A DNA stretch of 42,670 nt from Anaerolineales bacterium (GTDB lineage Bacteria; Chloroflexota; Anaerolineae; Anaerolineales; Villigracilaceae). Positions 8,777 to 16,097 of this stretch are shown here, one piece after another. A program made the translations under genes and the position numbers. Position 1 is the first letter of the stretch; the number at the start of each line of letters is the position of its first letter. The stretch lies in the NCBI GenBank assembly GCA_011389535.1, contig JAABUE010000006.1, positions 1 to 42,670 of the forward strand. The letters are read 5' to 3'. The notes under the pieces were generated by a model. The model was not told the DNA's origin. It was given only the letters and a program-made list of their open reading frames with translations, and searched no databases.

Positions 8777-9235
8777 TCAGTGGTCAGTATTCGGTGAAGG
8801 TTGGCGGAAGAAGAGAAGGCCAAACAAAGCGAGAAAGGCCAGACCAACGCCCCGCCAGAGAAGGAAATTCGAACCGACTTGTAACTTGCCGGTCATGAAG
8901 GGATGCAGCGCGCCGCAAGTCACTGAGCAGCGCAGGCGGAATGATCCGGGCTGGTCGGCGGTGAAGGTCAGCGTGGCAGACTGGCCGGGGTCGGCGCTCA
9001 TCCTGAGATCGTAGCCGTCAACATACAGACCGTGGACAACATCAGTGGAGACGAGTTGAATGGTCACTTCATCGCCAGGGTTGACGTGCAGCACAGCCGG
9101 GGAGTAAGCGAAGTCTCCAGCCTCCACCCGGAACAAGCGCTCGGTTGGGGCGCGAGCAGATTGCGGCAGCGGCGCAAAGGCCACTAACAATGCTGCTGCG
9201 CCCAGAACTGCCCAGGAAACTACGATCCGCTTCAT
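8777..9235 (-). CDS. Membrane-anchored CuA-type cupredoxin
   Basis: A 152-residue protein with an N-terminal signal or anchor (about 5-22), a cupredoxin fold, and one C-terminal membrane helix (about 123-143). It has H68 (DVVHGLYV) and C103-x3-C107-x3-H111-x2-M114 (CSVTCGALHPFM), the complete CuA pattern of oxidase subunit II and N2O reductase. No oxidase or nosZ is visible nearby. It sits between the PCYCGCG lipoprotein (32 bp) and the Fe-S protein (22 bp) and probably forms part of one electron-transfer chain with them. Confidence 0.85.
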   Translation of the reverse strand: MKRIVVSWAVLGAAALLVAFAPLPQSARAPTERLFRVEAGDFAYSPAVLHVNPGDEVTIQLVSTDVVHGLYVDGYDLRMSADPGQSATLTFTADQPGSFRLRCSVTCGALHPFMTGKLQVGSNFLLWRGVGLAFLALFGLLFFRQPSPNTDH

Positions 9236-9267
9236 TCGCCTTTGCTCACTGATCTCTAATCTCTACC

Positions 9268-9717
9268 CTACGGTATATTCGACGGCCCGTACTTGGCATA
9301 GCTTTGGTCTACATACGTTCGAATCTCTGCCACCGATTTCCCATCCTTGAGCATTCGCATGGCATCCTGGGTAATGTCCACGCAGATCGAGCAGCCCAGG
9401 GCGTGGTTGTCGAACGTTTTCGCAGTACCATCCGAATTTTGTTCGACCACATAACAGGCATAGTTGGAAGTATGCCCAATCGGGCCACAGCCGCAATAGC
9501 AGGGCAGCTGTTGCAGCACGTCAGGGTTGGCGACGGCGAACTGGTAGGCCTGCTGCACCGTGACCGGTGCGGACTGTACTTCAGCCGGCATACCGGTCAT
9601 GGGAGCCATAGGGTAGGAATGCTCTGCCTCCTGGGTAGAACAGGCGGATACCAGACCGGATGCGATCAAACTCAAAATAAGGAGGGGGAAAACCAGACGG
9701 CGAACGGTTGGGGTCAT
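9268..9717 (-). CDS. PCYCGCG-motif lipoprotein
   Basis: A 149-residue lipoprotein with lipobox LVSAC (Cys26), followed by PCYCGCG at about residues 72-78 and further conserved Cys in YACYV and GCSICVDI. It belongs to the PCYCYCG-motif family, whose function is not established. The Cys arrangement suggests metal binding. The start follows a GGAG ribosome site. It is the first gene of the six-gene minus-strand run and is preceded by a clear promoter and operator. Confidence 0.83.
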   Translation of the reverse strand: MTPTVRRLVFPLLILSLIASGLVSACSTQEAEHSYPMAPMTGMPAEVQSAPVTVQQAYQFAVANPDVLQQLPCYCGCGPIGHTSNYACYVVEQNSDGTAKTFDNHALGCSICVDITQDAMRMLKDGKSVAEIRTYVDQSYAKYGPSNIP

Positions 9718-9739
9718 TGTAAGTCTCCGTAATTTTTAA

Positions 9740-9782
9740 TGCGCTGTCATTATAGGCAGGGATAACAAAGACTGACAGCGCA
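9740..9782. repeat. TGCGCTGTCA inverted repeat around promoter
   Basis: TGCGCTGTCA (9740-9749) and TGACAGCGCA (9773-9782) are perfect 10-bp inverted copies separated by 23 bp. They flank the -10 region of the PCYCGCG operon. The distal copy overlaps the box also found before the Cys-rich gene at 15991-16002. Confidence 0.5.
9749..9754 (-). promoter_or_regulatory. -10 element of the CuA/Fe-S operon
   Basis: TATAAT on the minus strand, 32 bp upstream of the PCYCGCG gene start. There is no good -35. Instead GGATTGCGCTGT (9775-9786) sits 20 bp upstream of it and the operator 12 bp beyond. The spacing is identical before the gene starting at 15941, which points to an activator-dependent promoter. 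Confidence 0.55.
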
Positions 9783-9798
9783 ATCCAATCGGTTTTGG

Positions 9799-9818
9799 TA
9801 TAAGCAATATGGCCTATG
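9799..9818 (-). promoter_or_regulatory. Shared palindromic operator, copy B (CuA/Fe-S operon)
   Basis: CATAGGCCATATTGCTTATA in the direction of the operon. It is centred about 66 bp upstream of the start point predicted from TATAAT, a usual position for an activator. It lies between the divergent operon and the second kinase gene, so it could serve both. Confidence 0.65.
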
Positions 9819-9885
9819 AGCATTATGACAGGTAACGAGTCCAGGCATTACATCCATCTGCCTCTATGCTAAAATTCCTCTCGCT

Positions 9886-11283
9886 ATGATTTCACTGGCA
9901 GATTTTTTTGAGATCAACCATGAAATAATTTTGTTCGCATATGGACTGGTGTTTTTTGTCCTGGGATTTGCTATTATTTTGCAGGTGCGCCGGTCGTCGC
10001 GCTTGGACCTTGCACGCAGTATGCGCTGGTTGGCTGCCTTCGGTATCACCCATGGGTTCAATGAGTGGGGAGAACTTTTTATCCCGATCCAAGCTGCTTA
10101 TCTGAGTTTTTCCGCTTTAAGGATACTATATGCCATCCAACTCCTTTTACTGGCTATTTCGTTTTTTTGCTTGTTTGAGTTTGGAGTCGCGGTCTTGCGC
10201 CCACTCGGGCATGCAGACTGGCTGCAAGGTCTATCAACGGGGCTCCTCATCACCTGGAGTATTGTGTCGTTTGGAATCTTGCTCCCGAATGCCCAGGATC
10301 ACCAACATTGGATGTTTACATCGATTGCCCTAGCTCGTTACTTCATTGGCTTTCCAGGAGGAATATTGGCCGCGTATGGCCTGCGGATACACACTTTACA
10401 ACGCATCAAACCACTTAATGCGCCACAGATCGTGCGTATGCTCCAGGTCGCCGGCACTTCTCTGGGAATCTATGCCCTCTTGAGCGGACTCGTTCCCCCA
10501 CCGGTCAATTTCTTTCCCGGAAATTGGCTAAATTCAGAAACGTTTACCAACGCGGTTGGAATCCCTCCTTGGATATTCCGTTCGCTCATTAGCTTGGTCA
10601 TCGCTGTCACAATCATACGCGCGCTTGAAATATTCAACCTGGAGACCGAACGCCGTATCGAAGAACTGGAACAACAACAGATCATTGCTACAGTGCAAGA
10701 ACGTCTCGCGCGTGAACTGCATGACGGCGCTCTTCAAAAAGTGTATACTGCGGGGCTACTGGTTGAATCGGCATGCCGGCTGGCGGAATCAGAAAGTGAG
10801 ATAAAAACTCGCATGCAGAAGGCGATCATCGTGCTGAATGATGCGGTCGTAGACTTCCGCCGCAACCTGGCTGAATTGCATGCGGACGCCCACTCCCCTG
10901 TTGAATCCGTTCCTGAATTGCTGGAACAAATGACATCCGATCCGCGCTACGATACGATGCTGAACCTGTCATTCAAAACAAATTTGAATGATTCCCGAAA
11001 TCTTTCACCCAGCCGTACAGGCCACCTGGCTGCAATTGTCAATGAGGCTTTGTCCAACGCTGTCCGACATGCACAAGCCCAGAATGTTGAAATCCTTGCA
11101 GAGGATGTGGGTGAACATCTTGAAATTGTGATCAAGGACGATGGCATCGGGTTAATGGATGATTTAAAAGTAGGTTATGGACTGCGTAATATGCGCGACC
11201 GCGCACGTTTGCTGAATGGCTCGATTGAGTTTACTAGTAAAAAAGGAACCATAATTACATTGAAACTTCCCTGGATTGATTGA
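9886..11283 (+). CDS. NarL-family sensor histidine kinase with multi-helix membrane domain
   Basis: A 465-residue kinase whose N-terminal 250 residues form about seven membrane helices with no extended external domain, so it may sense an intramembrane or redox cue. A short coiled coil (NLETERRIEELEQQQ) leads into HisKA_3 with the phosphoacceptor His near 279 in RLARELHDGAL. HATPase_c follows (NEALSNAVRHAQ, DDGIGLMDD). It is divergent from the CuA operon and forms a pair with the regulator that starts 1 bp after its stop. Confidence 0.9.
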   Translation: MISLADFFEINHEIILFAYGLVFFVLGFAIILQVRRSSRLDLARSMRWLAAFGITHGFNEWGELFIPIQAAYLSFSALRILYAIQLLLLAISFFCLFEFGVAVLRPLGHADWLQGLSTGLLITWSIVSFGILLPNAQDHQHWMFTSIALARYFIGFPGGILAAYGLRIHTLQRIKPLNAPQIVRMLQVAGTSLGIYALLSGLVPPPVNFFPGNWLNSETFTNAVGIPPWIFRSLISLVIAVTIIRALEIFNLETERRIEELEQQQIIATVQERLARELHDGALQKVYTAGLLVESACRLAESESEIKTRMQKAIIVLNDAVVDFRRNLAELHADAHSPVESVPELLEQMTSDPRYDTMLNLSFKTNLNDSRNLSPSRTGHLAAIVNEALSNAVRHAQAQNVEILAEDVGEHLEIVIKDDGIGLMDDLKVGYGLRNMRDRARLLNGSIEFTSKKGTIITLKLPWID

Positions 11284-11284
11284 T

Positions 11285-11950
11285 ATGGCGATCACACGCA
11301 TTTTACTTGTGGATGACCATGCCCTGGTGCGGATGGGATTGATGACCTTGCTTAACGATCAACCTGATATGGAAGTGGTTGGCGAAGCTAGCACAGCGGC
11401 GGAGGCGGTTAATGCAACGGAAAAACTGAAGCCAGATGTGATCCTGATGGACATTCGCCTGCCTGGCGAAGGCGGCATCGAAGCTACCCGTCAGGTTACA
11501 AAGCGTTTCCCTGACAGCAAGGTGGTTATGCTGACATCTTTTGCTGACGACGAGCTTATCTTGCATGCGATCAATGCCGGGGCAGTGGGCTATGTGCTCA
11601 AACAAGTGGGAAATGATGAACTACTACGTGCCATTCAAGCGGCTGCGCGCGGAGATGCATTACTCGACCCGTCCACCACGGCCCGCCTGCTAAAACGGGT
11701 GCGTGAGGCGGATCGGAAAGCGCAAGATGACGCCTTTCGTGATCTCTCCGACCGCGAGATGGATGTGTTGGTTCACCTGGCGCGTGGCAAGACCAATGCT
11801 GAAATTGGCTCAATCTTAAACCTGAGCGAAAAGACAGTCGGCAATTACATTGGCAATATGTTCGAGAAACTAGGCATGAGAAATCGCATTGAACTGGCTG
11901 CTTACGCCTTCGAACACCACCTTTTTGAACGGTTCAGCCGTGAAAAATGA
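11285..11950 (+). CDS. NarL/FixJ-type response regulator
   Basis: A 221-residue receiver plus LuxR-HTH protein (VDDHALVR, phosphoacceptor Asp in VILMDIRLP, Lys in YVLKQ, HTH in LSDREMDVLVHLARGKTNAEI). The ATG at 11285 follows the kinase stop in TGA-T-ATG, so the pair is coupled. A TTG at 11276 gives a slightly longer form. A strong terminator lies just after it. It is a candidate binder of the palindromic operators around it. Confidence 0.92.
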   Translation: MAITRILLVDDHALVRMGLMTLLNDQPDMEVVGEASTAAEAVNATEKLKPDVILMDIRLPGEGGIEATRQVTKRFPDSKVVMLTSFADDELILHAINAGAVGYVLKQVGNDELLRAIQAAARGDALLDPSTTARLLKRVREADRKAQDDAFRDLSDREMDVLVHLARGKTNAEIGSILNLSEKTVGNYIGNMFEKLGMRNRIELAAYAFEHHLFERFSREK

Positions 11951-11954
11951 AACA

Positions 11955-11986
11955 AGAAACCCCGGAACATTTGCTCCGGGGTTTCT
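11955..11986. terminator. Bidirectional Rho-independent terminator
   Basis: AGAAACCCCGGA and TCCGGGGTTTCT form a perfect 12-bp stem with an 8-nt loop between the convergent regulator gene and the heme lipoprotein gene. T-rich flanks occur on both strands. Confidence 0.85.
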
Positions 11987-12028
11987 ACATTAACCTAAAT
12001 TTCGTAAGGCTGTTTCAGATTATTTATA

Positions 12029-13165
12029 TTATGGCTTCGGCATGAAGACGAAGTGAGTCGCACCGGTCTGGAAGGCGTGACGTACCTGGGCGTTGTCGAA
12101 GACCGCTACGCCAAAATAATAAGTGGCGGCCAGATCAGAGAATTGCACATCGGTCTCAGAGCTAGTGGTCAGTGCACGGCTGAACTCGATGGTCCAGACG
12201 CCGTTTTCCCATTTCCAATCGGCGGAGATGTCACCGCGGTCGCCTATAATCGGAGACTTGATGATGCTGGGAATGTAGGCGCCAGCTGTGAGCGTGACGG
12301 GATCAAGGGCGATTTTTTCGCTATCAAGGATATAGCCGGGAGCGCCAGTGTCAGGATCCACTGAGGGAGAGTTGAAAGCCGGGCCGCTCTTGTCTTCGGT
12401 CACATTGTCAACATAGCCGCCGCTATCCTTAGCGTCGCTGTGGCGACCAGCTTCGGGAGTATCAGCGGAGTAACGGACCGAATCGAGGTACTGATCGTCG
12501 ATCTGGCCCACATTGCGGACAGATTTCCAGTGCCAGATGTCGGCTGTTTCGCCTTCATTGGTAGTGTATTTGTTACCATAGGGTTTTGCGTCTGAATTTT
12601 CTCCAGCGTGGCAGGCTACGAAACAACCAGCAGTTTCAAAGTTCGGGATACTATTGTTGATGGGCCAGATCAGAGCCAACTTATCTTCATAAACAGTGTT
12701 GTTGTCGCCGCCTTTATCGTTCTCATCCTTGATTTTTAACCAAGTGCCGTCTTCCTGAAACTGCCAGGGTGAGCGGAAGAAGGATTCGGTGTTATCGGCA
12801 TAGCTCATCAGGAAGTAAACGGTGTCGCCGCTGTATACCGCCTTGAGGGACACGTCAGTGCTGAAGTTATCAAAGCCGCCAGCAACAGGGATAACGATTT
12901 CCTGTGCATCCGCCCAGGCAGGGTCATCGCCGATGCCATCCAGTTCAGGGGCAGCCTCTACGGGATAGGCGACCAGTGCGCCAACAGGTGCTTCCCAGGC
13001 CGGGGCAGCCAGTTCTGTGGGGGCTTCGGTTGCGGTGGGCGCTTGTGTGGGCGCAATCGCTTCCGTTTCAGCGGGTGCAGGCTCCTGCGTGGCTTGACCA
13101 CCGCAGGCAGAAAGTACCATTGAAGCCAGTACAAATATAGAGATTACGAACAGTAGCTTTTTCAT
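12029..13165 (-). CDS. Lipoprotein with ethylbenzene-dehydrogenase-type heme-binding domain
   Basis: About 378 residues. The lipobox LSAC (Cys21) is followed by a Thr/Glu/Ala/Pro-rich linker and a large beta domain of the EB_dh family (gamma subunit of ethylbenzene dehydrogenase-like enzymes). It contains GCFVACHAG, a CxxxCH arrangement that may attach or contact heme, and Met/Lys-rich segments typical of the family. The ATG at 13165 follows an AGGAG site and gives the signal peptide at once, so it is preferred over 13207. No molybdenum catalytic subunit is near. A stand-alone extracytoplasmic b- or c-type cytochrome is inferred. Operator copy C lies upstream. Confidence 0.75.
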   Translation of the reverse strand: MKKLLFVISIFVLASMVLSACGGQATQEPAPAETEAIAPTQAPTATEAPTELAAPAWEAPVGALVAYPVEAAPELDGIGDDPAWADAQEIVIPVAGGFDNFSTDVSLKAVYSGDTVYFLMSYADNTESFFRSPWQFQEDGTWLKIKDENDKGGDNNTVYEDKLALIWPINNSIPNFETAGCFVACHAGENSDAKPYGNKYTTNEGETADIWHWKSVRNVGQIDDQYLDSVRYSADTPEAGRHSDAKDSGGYVDNVTEDKSGPAFNSPSVDPDTGAPGYILDSEKIALDPVTLTAGAYIPSIIKSPIIGDRGDISADWKWENGVWTIEFSRALTTSSETDVQFSDLAATYYFGVAVFDNAQVRHAFQTGATHFVFMPKP

Positions 13166-13260
13166 TGGATCTCCTATTAAGGATTGGATTTTGGATGGCG
13201 CATCCATAAATTGCGCTTATGGTGAAACTGTTTTATTGTAGGCGAGTTCATTTGAATGAG

Positions 13261-13280
13261 TTAGATGCAATCGCACCTAA
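13261..13280. promoter_or_regulatory. TTAGATGC-AATC-GCACCTAA palindrome
   Basis: A 20-bp palindrome with a single mismatched pair, about 96 bp upstream of the heme lipoprotein start. It resembles no other site in the window and could be an operator for a second regulator. Confidence 0.35.
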
Positions 13281-13326
13281 TGAAGCAGGGGAAAGTGCCT
13301 CTATCTTGAAACTTATTTACCTGCCA

Positions 13327-13346
13327 GATAGGCATTTTTGCCTATG
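13327..13346 (-). promoter_or_regulatory. Shared palindromic operator, copy C (heme lipoprotein)
   Basis: In gene direction it reads CATAGGCAAAAATGCCTATC, the most symmetric member of the family (perfect 7-bp arms ATAGGCA/TGCCTAT). It lies about 160 bp upstream of the heme lipoprotein start. Confidence 0.6.
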
Positions 13347-13619
13347 AAAGTGTAGTCATCTTGCGCGGGACCATATCACATACTAAGATTATGATTCCAA
13401 TCTGGTAAAACGCTTCCTTCTCTGGACAGGCTGGGTTGCCGGATTTTATCTAGAATGCACTTCGCGGCGGGCATCACGTGTCTGGTAAACTGGTCTCTCC
13501 TGCACATAAGGACGGAGTTTTTATACTGGATGGATCAACCAGATTCTCCATCCAAGTCCGCAACGTGGATGCCGTACTATGCACCTTCGAATGGTCTGAT
13601 CAATAGTATATTTGGACTG

Positions 13620-14699
13620 ATGTCAATATCCAGACGTGATTTTCTGAAACTAACTGCTGCCGGGATTGGGACATTGGCGCTGCGTCCCTTCCCGGACCTC
13701 GGTCTGCTTCAGTTTCCTGACGCAGAAAAGTTGGGGCGGATCACGGTCGGCAAAATGGACTTGAAAGCCCGGCCGAACGAAAATAGCCAGACCGTTGGAG
13801 CCTTATACGAGGATGCCATCATCCCCTGGTTACGAGAGGTTATTGGTCCCCACCCCGGGCGGATTAACCAACGCTGGATCGAAACACCGGATGGCTACAT
13901 TTGGGGCGGCTATGTTCAACCGGTTTATAACAAGCCAGACACACCGGTAACAACGCTGCCGCAGACCAGTTCGGGACAGGGGATGTGGGTAGAAGTGACC
14001 GTTCCTTATGTTGATTTAGCCCTGGATAACCCTCCTGCTCGTGCTCCCTGGCTGAAATACCAGGCCTCTATTAATTTGCCTTATCGGTTTTACTACAGCC
14101 AGATCATCTGGGTAGACCAGATCCGCACGGATGATAACGGGCAGGTCTGGTACCGGTTAAATGAAAGATATGGATCGGGAGATATCTTCTGGGGCCGTGC
14201 CGAGGCCTTGCGGCCCTTAACGAGTGATGAGGTGGCCCCTGTTCGTCCAGAAGTAGAAGACAAACGCATCGAAGTCAAACTTTGGTACCAGACGTTATCC
14301 TGTTACGAGGGAAACAGAGAAGTATACTTTGCCAGGATTTCAAGCGGCGCCAAGTTTAATGCCGATGGGGCTCAAGTAGGTGTGTGGTCAACTCCTCTCG
14401 GTGAATCGCCGATCTGGCGTAAGGCGGTATCTTTGCCCTTGAGCGGCGGCAGCGCCTCTGCTGGGTGGAGCCTGCCGGCTGTTGGCTGGGTCAGCCTGTT
14501 TGTGGGAACGGGGGTTGCGATCCATTCAACCTTCTGGCACAACAATTATGGCGAACCCTCATCGCGTGGTTGTGTGAATGCCAGCCCGGATGCTGCCAAA
14601 TGGATCTTCCGCTGGTGCAACCCCGTTGTCCCGTACGAACCGGGGGATGTGACCGTGGAATGGCCGGGGGGAACGAAGGTTAATGTCGTCGAGGTGTAA
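13620..14699 (+). CDS. Tat-exported L,D-transpeptidase (YkuD family)
   Basis: About 359 residues from the ATG at 13620, which places the twin-arginine motif SRRDFLK at residue 4. The frame is open back to 13455, but those residues would bury the signal. SH3-like segments follow (about residues 35-200). The C-terminal YkuD domain has the catalytic signature HSTFWHNNYGEPSSRGCVN, with His and Cys present. It would crosslink peptidoglycan or attach proteins to it outside the membrane. It stands alone between copper genes and I see no functional link. Confidence 0.85.
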   Translation: MSISRRDFLKLTAAGIGTLALRPFPDLGLLQFPDAEKLGRITVGKMDLKARPNENSQTVGALYEDAIIPWLREVIGPHPGRINQRWIETPDGYIWGGYVQPVYNKPDTPVTTLPQTSSGQGMWVEVTVPYVDLALDNPPARAPWLKYQASINLPYRFYYSQIIWVDQIRTDDNGQVWYRLNERYGSGDIFWGRAEALRPLTSDEVAPVRPEVEDKRIEVKLWYQTLSCYEGNREVYFARISSGAKFNADGAQVGVWSTPLGESPIWRKAVSLPLSGGSASAGWSLPAVGWVSLFVGTGVAIHSTFWHNNYGEPSSRGCVNASPDAAKWIFRWCNPVVPYEPGDVTVEWPGGTKVNVVEV

Positions 14700-14710
14700 G
14701 ATACAAAAAA

Positions 14711-14737
14711 CACTCCTGTCCATGAAGAATAGGAGTG
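14711..14737 (-). terminator. Rho-independent terminator of cupredoxin gene
   Basis: CACTCCT and AGGAGTG form a 7-bp stem. On the minus strand it is followed by GTTTTTTG, so it mainly ends the transcript of the cupredoxin gene (14768-15229). It may also act on the convergent transpeptidase transcript. Confidence 0.75.
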
Positions 14738-14767
14738 CTATGTCTTAAAGATCCAAAAATGTTGATT

Positions 14768-15229
14768 TTATTTCACCGTAATCGCTGAACGCATTCCGGC
14801 CTCGTAATGGCCTTCAGTATGGCAAGCAAACTCTAATGCTTCATCAACATGATCTGGAAAGGTGGCATCAACTGTTACGGTTGCGCCAGGGGGAAGTTCA
14901 TCTTCTTCTACCTCAACAATGAGGCCTTCATGCATCATTTCCATGTCGGTGCCATGTACCGTCCCACCCACAAGTGGTTCAGCAATTACGAATTCGTGTG
15001 GGATTGCGCCTTTATTGGTGATTGTGAAGTGATATGTTTTGCCTGCTTCGAATGTTGTCAGTGATGATTCGATACCGAAATCAGTAAGCGTTACATCCAC
15101 ATTGATTGAGCCGTCCGGATTGGTGGAAGGGGCAGAAGCGCCACAGGCTGCTAATAATATTGATATTGCGATAAGCACAGTGACAACTGCAAATATTTTT
15201 TTATCCCGTTCCAATAGATTAGTGTTCAT
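14768..15229 (-). CDS. Type-1 copper (plastocyanin/rusticyanin-like) lipoprotein
   Basis: A 153-residue protein with an N-terminal hydrophobic signal and lipobox LAAC (Cys29). The cupredoxin domain has the first His in GAIPHEF and a terminal ligand loop ACHTEGHYEAGM giving C-x4-H-x4-M, a type-1 mononuclear site of the rusticyanin kind. An extra MEMMHEG segment may bind copper. The ATG at 15229 follows AAAGGAGAG. The frame extends upstream into a repeat element, so the longer version is rejected. It is a likely soluble or tethered electron carrier for the copper region. Confidence 0.86.
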   Translation of the reverse strand: MNTNLLERDKKIFAVVTVLIAISILLAACGASAPSTNPDGSINVDVTLTDFGIESSLTTFEAGKTYHFTITNKGAIPHEFVIAEPLVGGTVHGTDMEMMHEGLIVEVEEDELPPGATVTVDATFPDHVDEALEFACHTEGHYEAGMRSAITVK

Positions 15230-15248
15230 TTTTTTCTCTCCTTTGGCT

Positions 15249-15334
15249 GGTGCCGCAACCCCGCCACAGACCGGCGGGGCAACTCCGACCTGGATCGGCG
15301 GGGCAACCACTTAAGGTTGTTGCGGCACTAGAGC
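15249..15334. repeat. Small inverted-repeat element (TGCCGCAAC ends)
   Basis: GTGCCGCAAC on the left and GTTGCGGCACTAG on the right bound an 86-bp segment with two internal copies of CGGCGGGGCAAC. The ends match those of the element at 16098-16194, so both belong to one MITE-like family. It lies just upstream of the cupredoxin ribosome site. Confidence 0.5.
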
Positions 15335-15596
15335 CACTAGCGTTATTTTTTTTAGGGACGAAACGGATCCCCAAGACACAAATTTTGTTTTTAATAGCAA
15401 TAGCTGAGATCTTGATGGGCTGTTATATTCGATCGCTTGCCAGATTTCCAGGCCATGCTAATTTTTTACGGCCTATATGCTGAGATAGCCTATGTATGCA
15501 GGCACGAGCGGGAGCACGCACGGAGAAAGAAGAGTGTTATTCCTATCGAACACCGAAGCATAAACTTTTCCCATCAAATGCCGCCTCTACACGAGC
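15335..15596. other. Non-coding interval with degenerate operator half-sites
   Basis: No gene is seen. On the minus strand CATAGGC (15487-15493) and TATAGGCC (15469-15476 region) resemble halves of the shared operator, but their spacing is wrong or the partner half is lost. Confidence 0.3.
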
Positions 15597-15941
15597 CTAA
15601 TTTGCAGATTCTCCAAGGGCTGGAAGCAGCGCTTGAAAGATCCTCTTGTCGATAAATTGATTTGTTCCACCTACTAAACAAAGGGAAGTGCGCTTATCTT
15701 GTCCATGCGCAACGATTGTCGTAAGTTGGTCTTCGCTATGTACAATTAAGACGATCATCTGGCAAGCGCAACTTTTTGTACCATGATGCGGGCAGGGACA
15801 ATCAGCATGCGCCTGGCGAGCAGCCTGTAAATCAAAAGTCCGTTCTACCTGGAAACCAGATGCCGATAACAGCCGCATCAGCCAGGCGACTATTGCCTCG
15901 GTAGTGTCTTGTAAAGTCAAGATAGGAGTCAGGTTACTCAT
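15597..15941 (-). CDS. Small Cys/His-rich protein of unknown function
   Basis: A 114-residue protein of no recognised family. It has no signal peptide. The middle holds CPCPHHGTKSCACQ (about residues 48-61), a dense Cys/His patch suited to metal binding, followed by a beta-rich stretch (MIVLIVHSEDQLTTIVAHGQD). Its promoter copies the architecture of the CuA/Fe-S operon, with the operator, a conserved GGATTGCGCTGT box and a -10 at identical spacings. It is therefore probably part of the same regulon and may be a cytoplasmic metal-binding or sensing protein (inference). Confidence 0.7.
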   Translation of the reverse strand: MSNLTPILTLQDTTEAIVAWLMRLLSASGFQVERTFDLQAARQAHADCPCPHHGTKSCACQMIVLIVHSEDQLTTIVAHGQDKRTSLCLVGGTNQFIDKRIFQALLPALGESAN

Positions 15942-15964
15942 TTGGATTTCATCCTGTCCCCACC

Positions 15965-16002
15965 AGTATAGGATTTTGTTGCTGGGAATTACAGCGCAAT
16001 CC
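15965..16002 (-). promoter_or_regulatory. Promoter of Cys-rich gene
   Basis: TATACT (about 15965-15970, minus strand) is preceded by a 20-bp spacer and the box GGATTGCGCTGT (15991-16002). The box is identical to the one before the CuA/Fe-S operon, with the same spacing to the -10 and to the operator. Confidence 0.5.
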
Positions 16003-16014
16003 GACGCATTTCTA

Positions 16015-16034
16015 TATAGGCAATTTGGCTTACA
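16015..16034 (-). promoter_or_regulatory. Shared palindromic operator, copy D (Cys-rich gene)
   Basis: In gene direction it reads TGTAAGCCAAATTGCCTATA, 74 bp upstream of the start and 12 bp from the GGATTGCGCTGT box. Confidence 0.6.
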
Positions 16035-16038
16035 TTAC

Positions 16039-16072
16039 AAAAAGAGCCGGTAATTTTTGGCCGGCTCTTTTT
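16039..16072. terminator. Bidirectional Rho-independent terminator after ssb
   Basis: AAAAAGAGCCGG and CCGGCTCTTTTT form a perfect 12-bp stem with a 10-nt loop. It insulates ssb from the regulated promoter of the Cys-rich gene. Confidence 0.85.
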
Positions 16073-16097
16073 GTTCAAATATTTAGTTTTCTTGCGC

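Larger units (their letters stand above)
13166..13619. other. Divergent intergenic region with operator and palindrome
   Basis: 454 bp between the heme lipoprotein and L,D-transpeptidase genes. It holds operator copy C (13327-13346) and a TTAGRTGC-type palindrome (13261-13280). I see no credible gene. In-frame starts upstream of 13620 exist for the transpeptidase but would place its Tat signal internally. Confidence 0.5.

Noticed and set aside
13455-13619. N-terminal extension of the L,D-transpeptidase
   Set aside because: The twin-arginine signal would become internal, and the added residues look non-coding.
15230-15310. N-terminal extension of the type-1 copper lipoprotein
   Set aside because: It is encoded by the inverted-repeat element, and a strong ribosome site precedes the ATG at 15229.
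15469-15494. Fifth copy of the shared operator before the copper lipoprotein
   Set aside because: Half-sites are present but spacing is one base off and the second half is poor, so it is kept only as a degenerate note.
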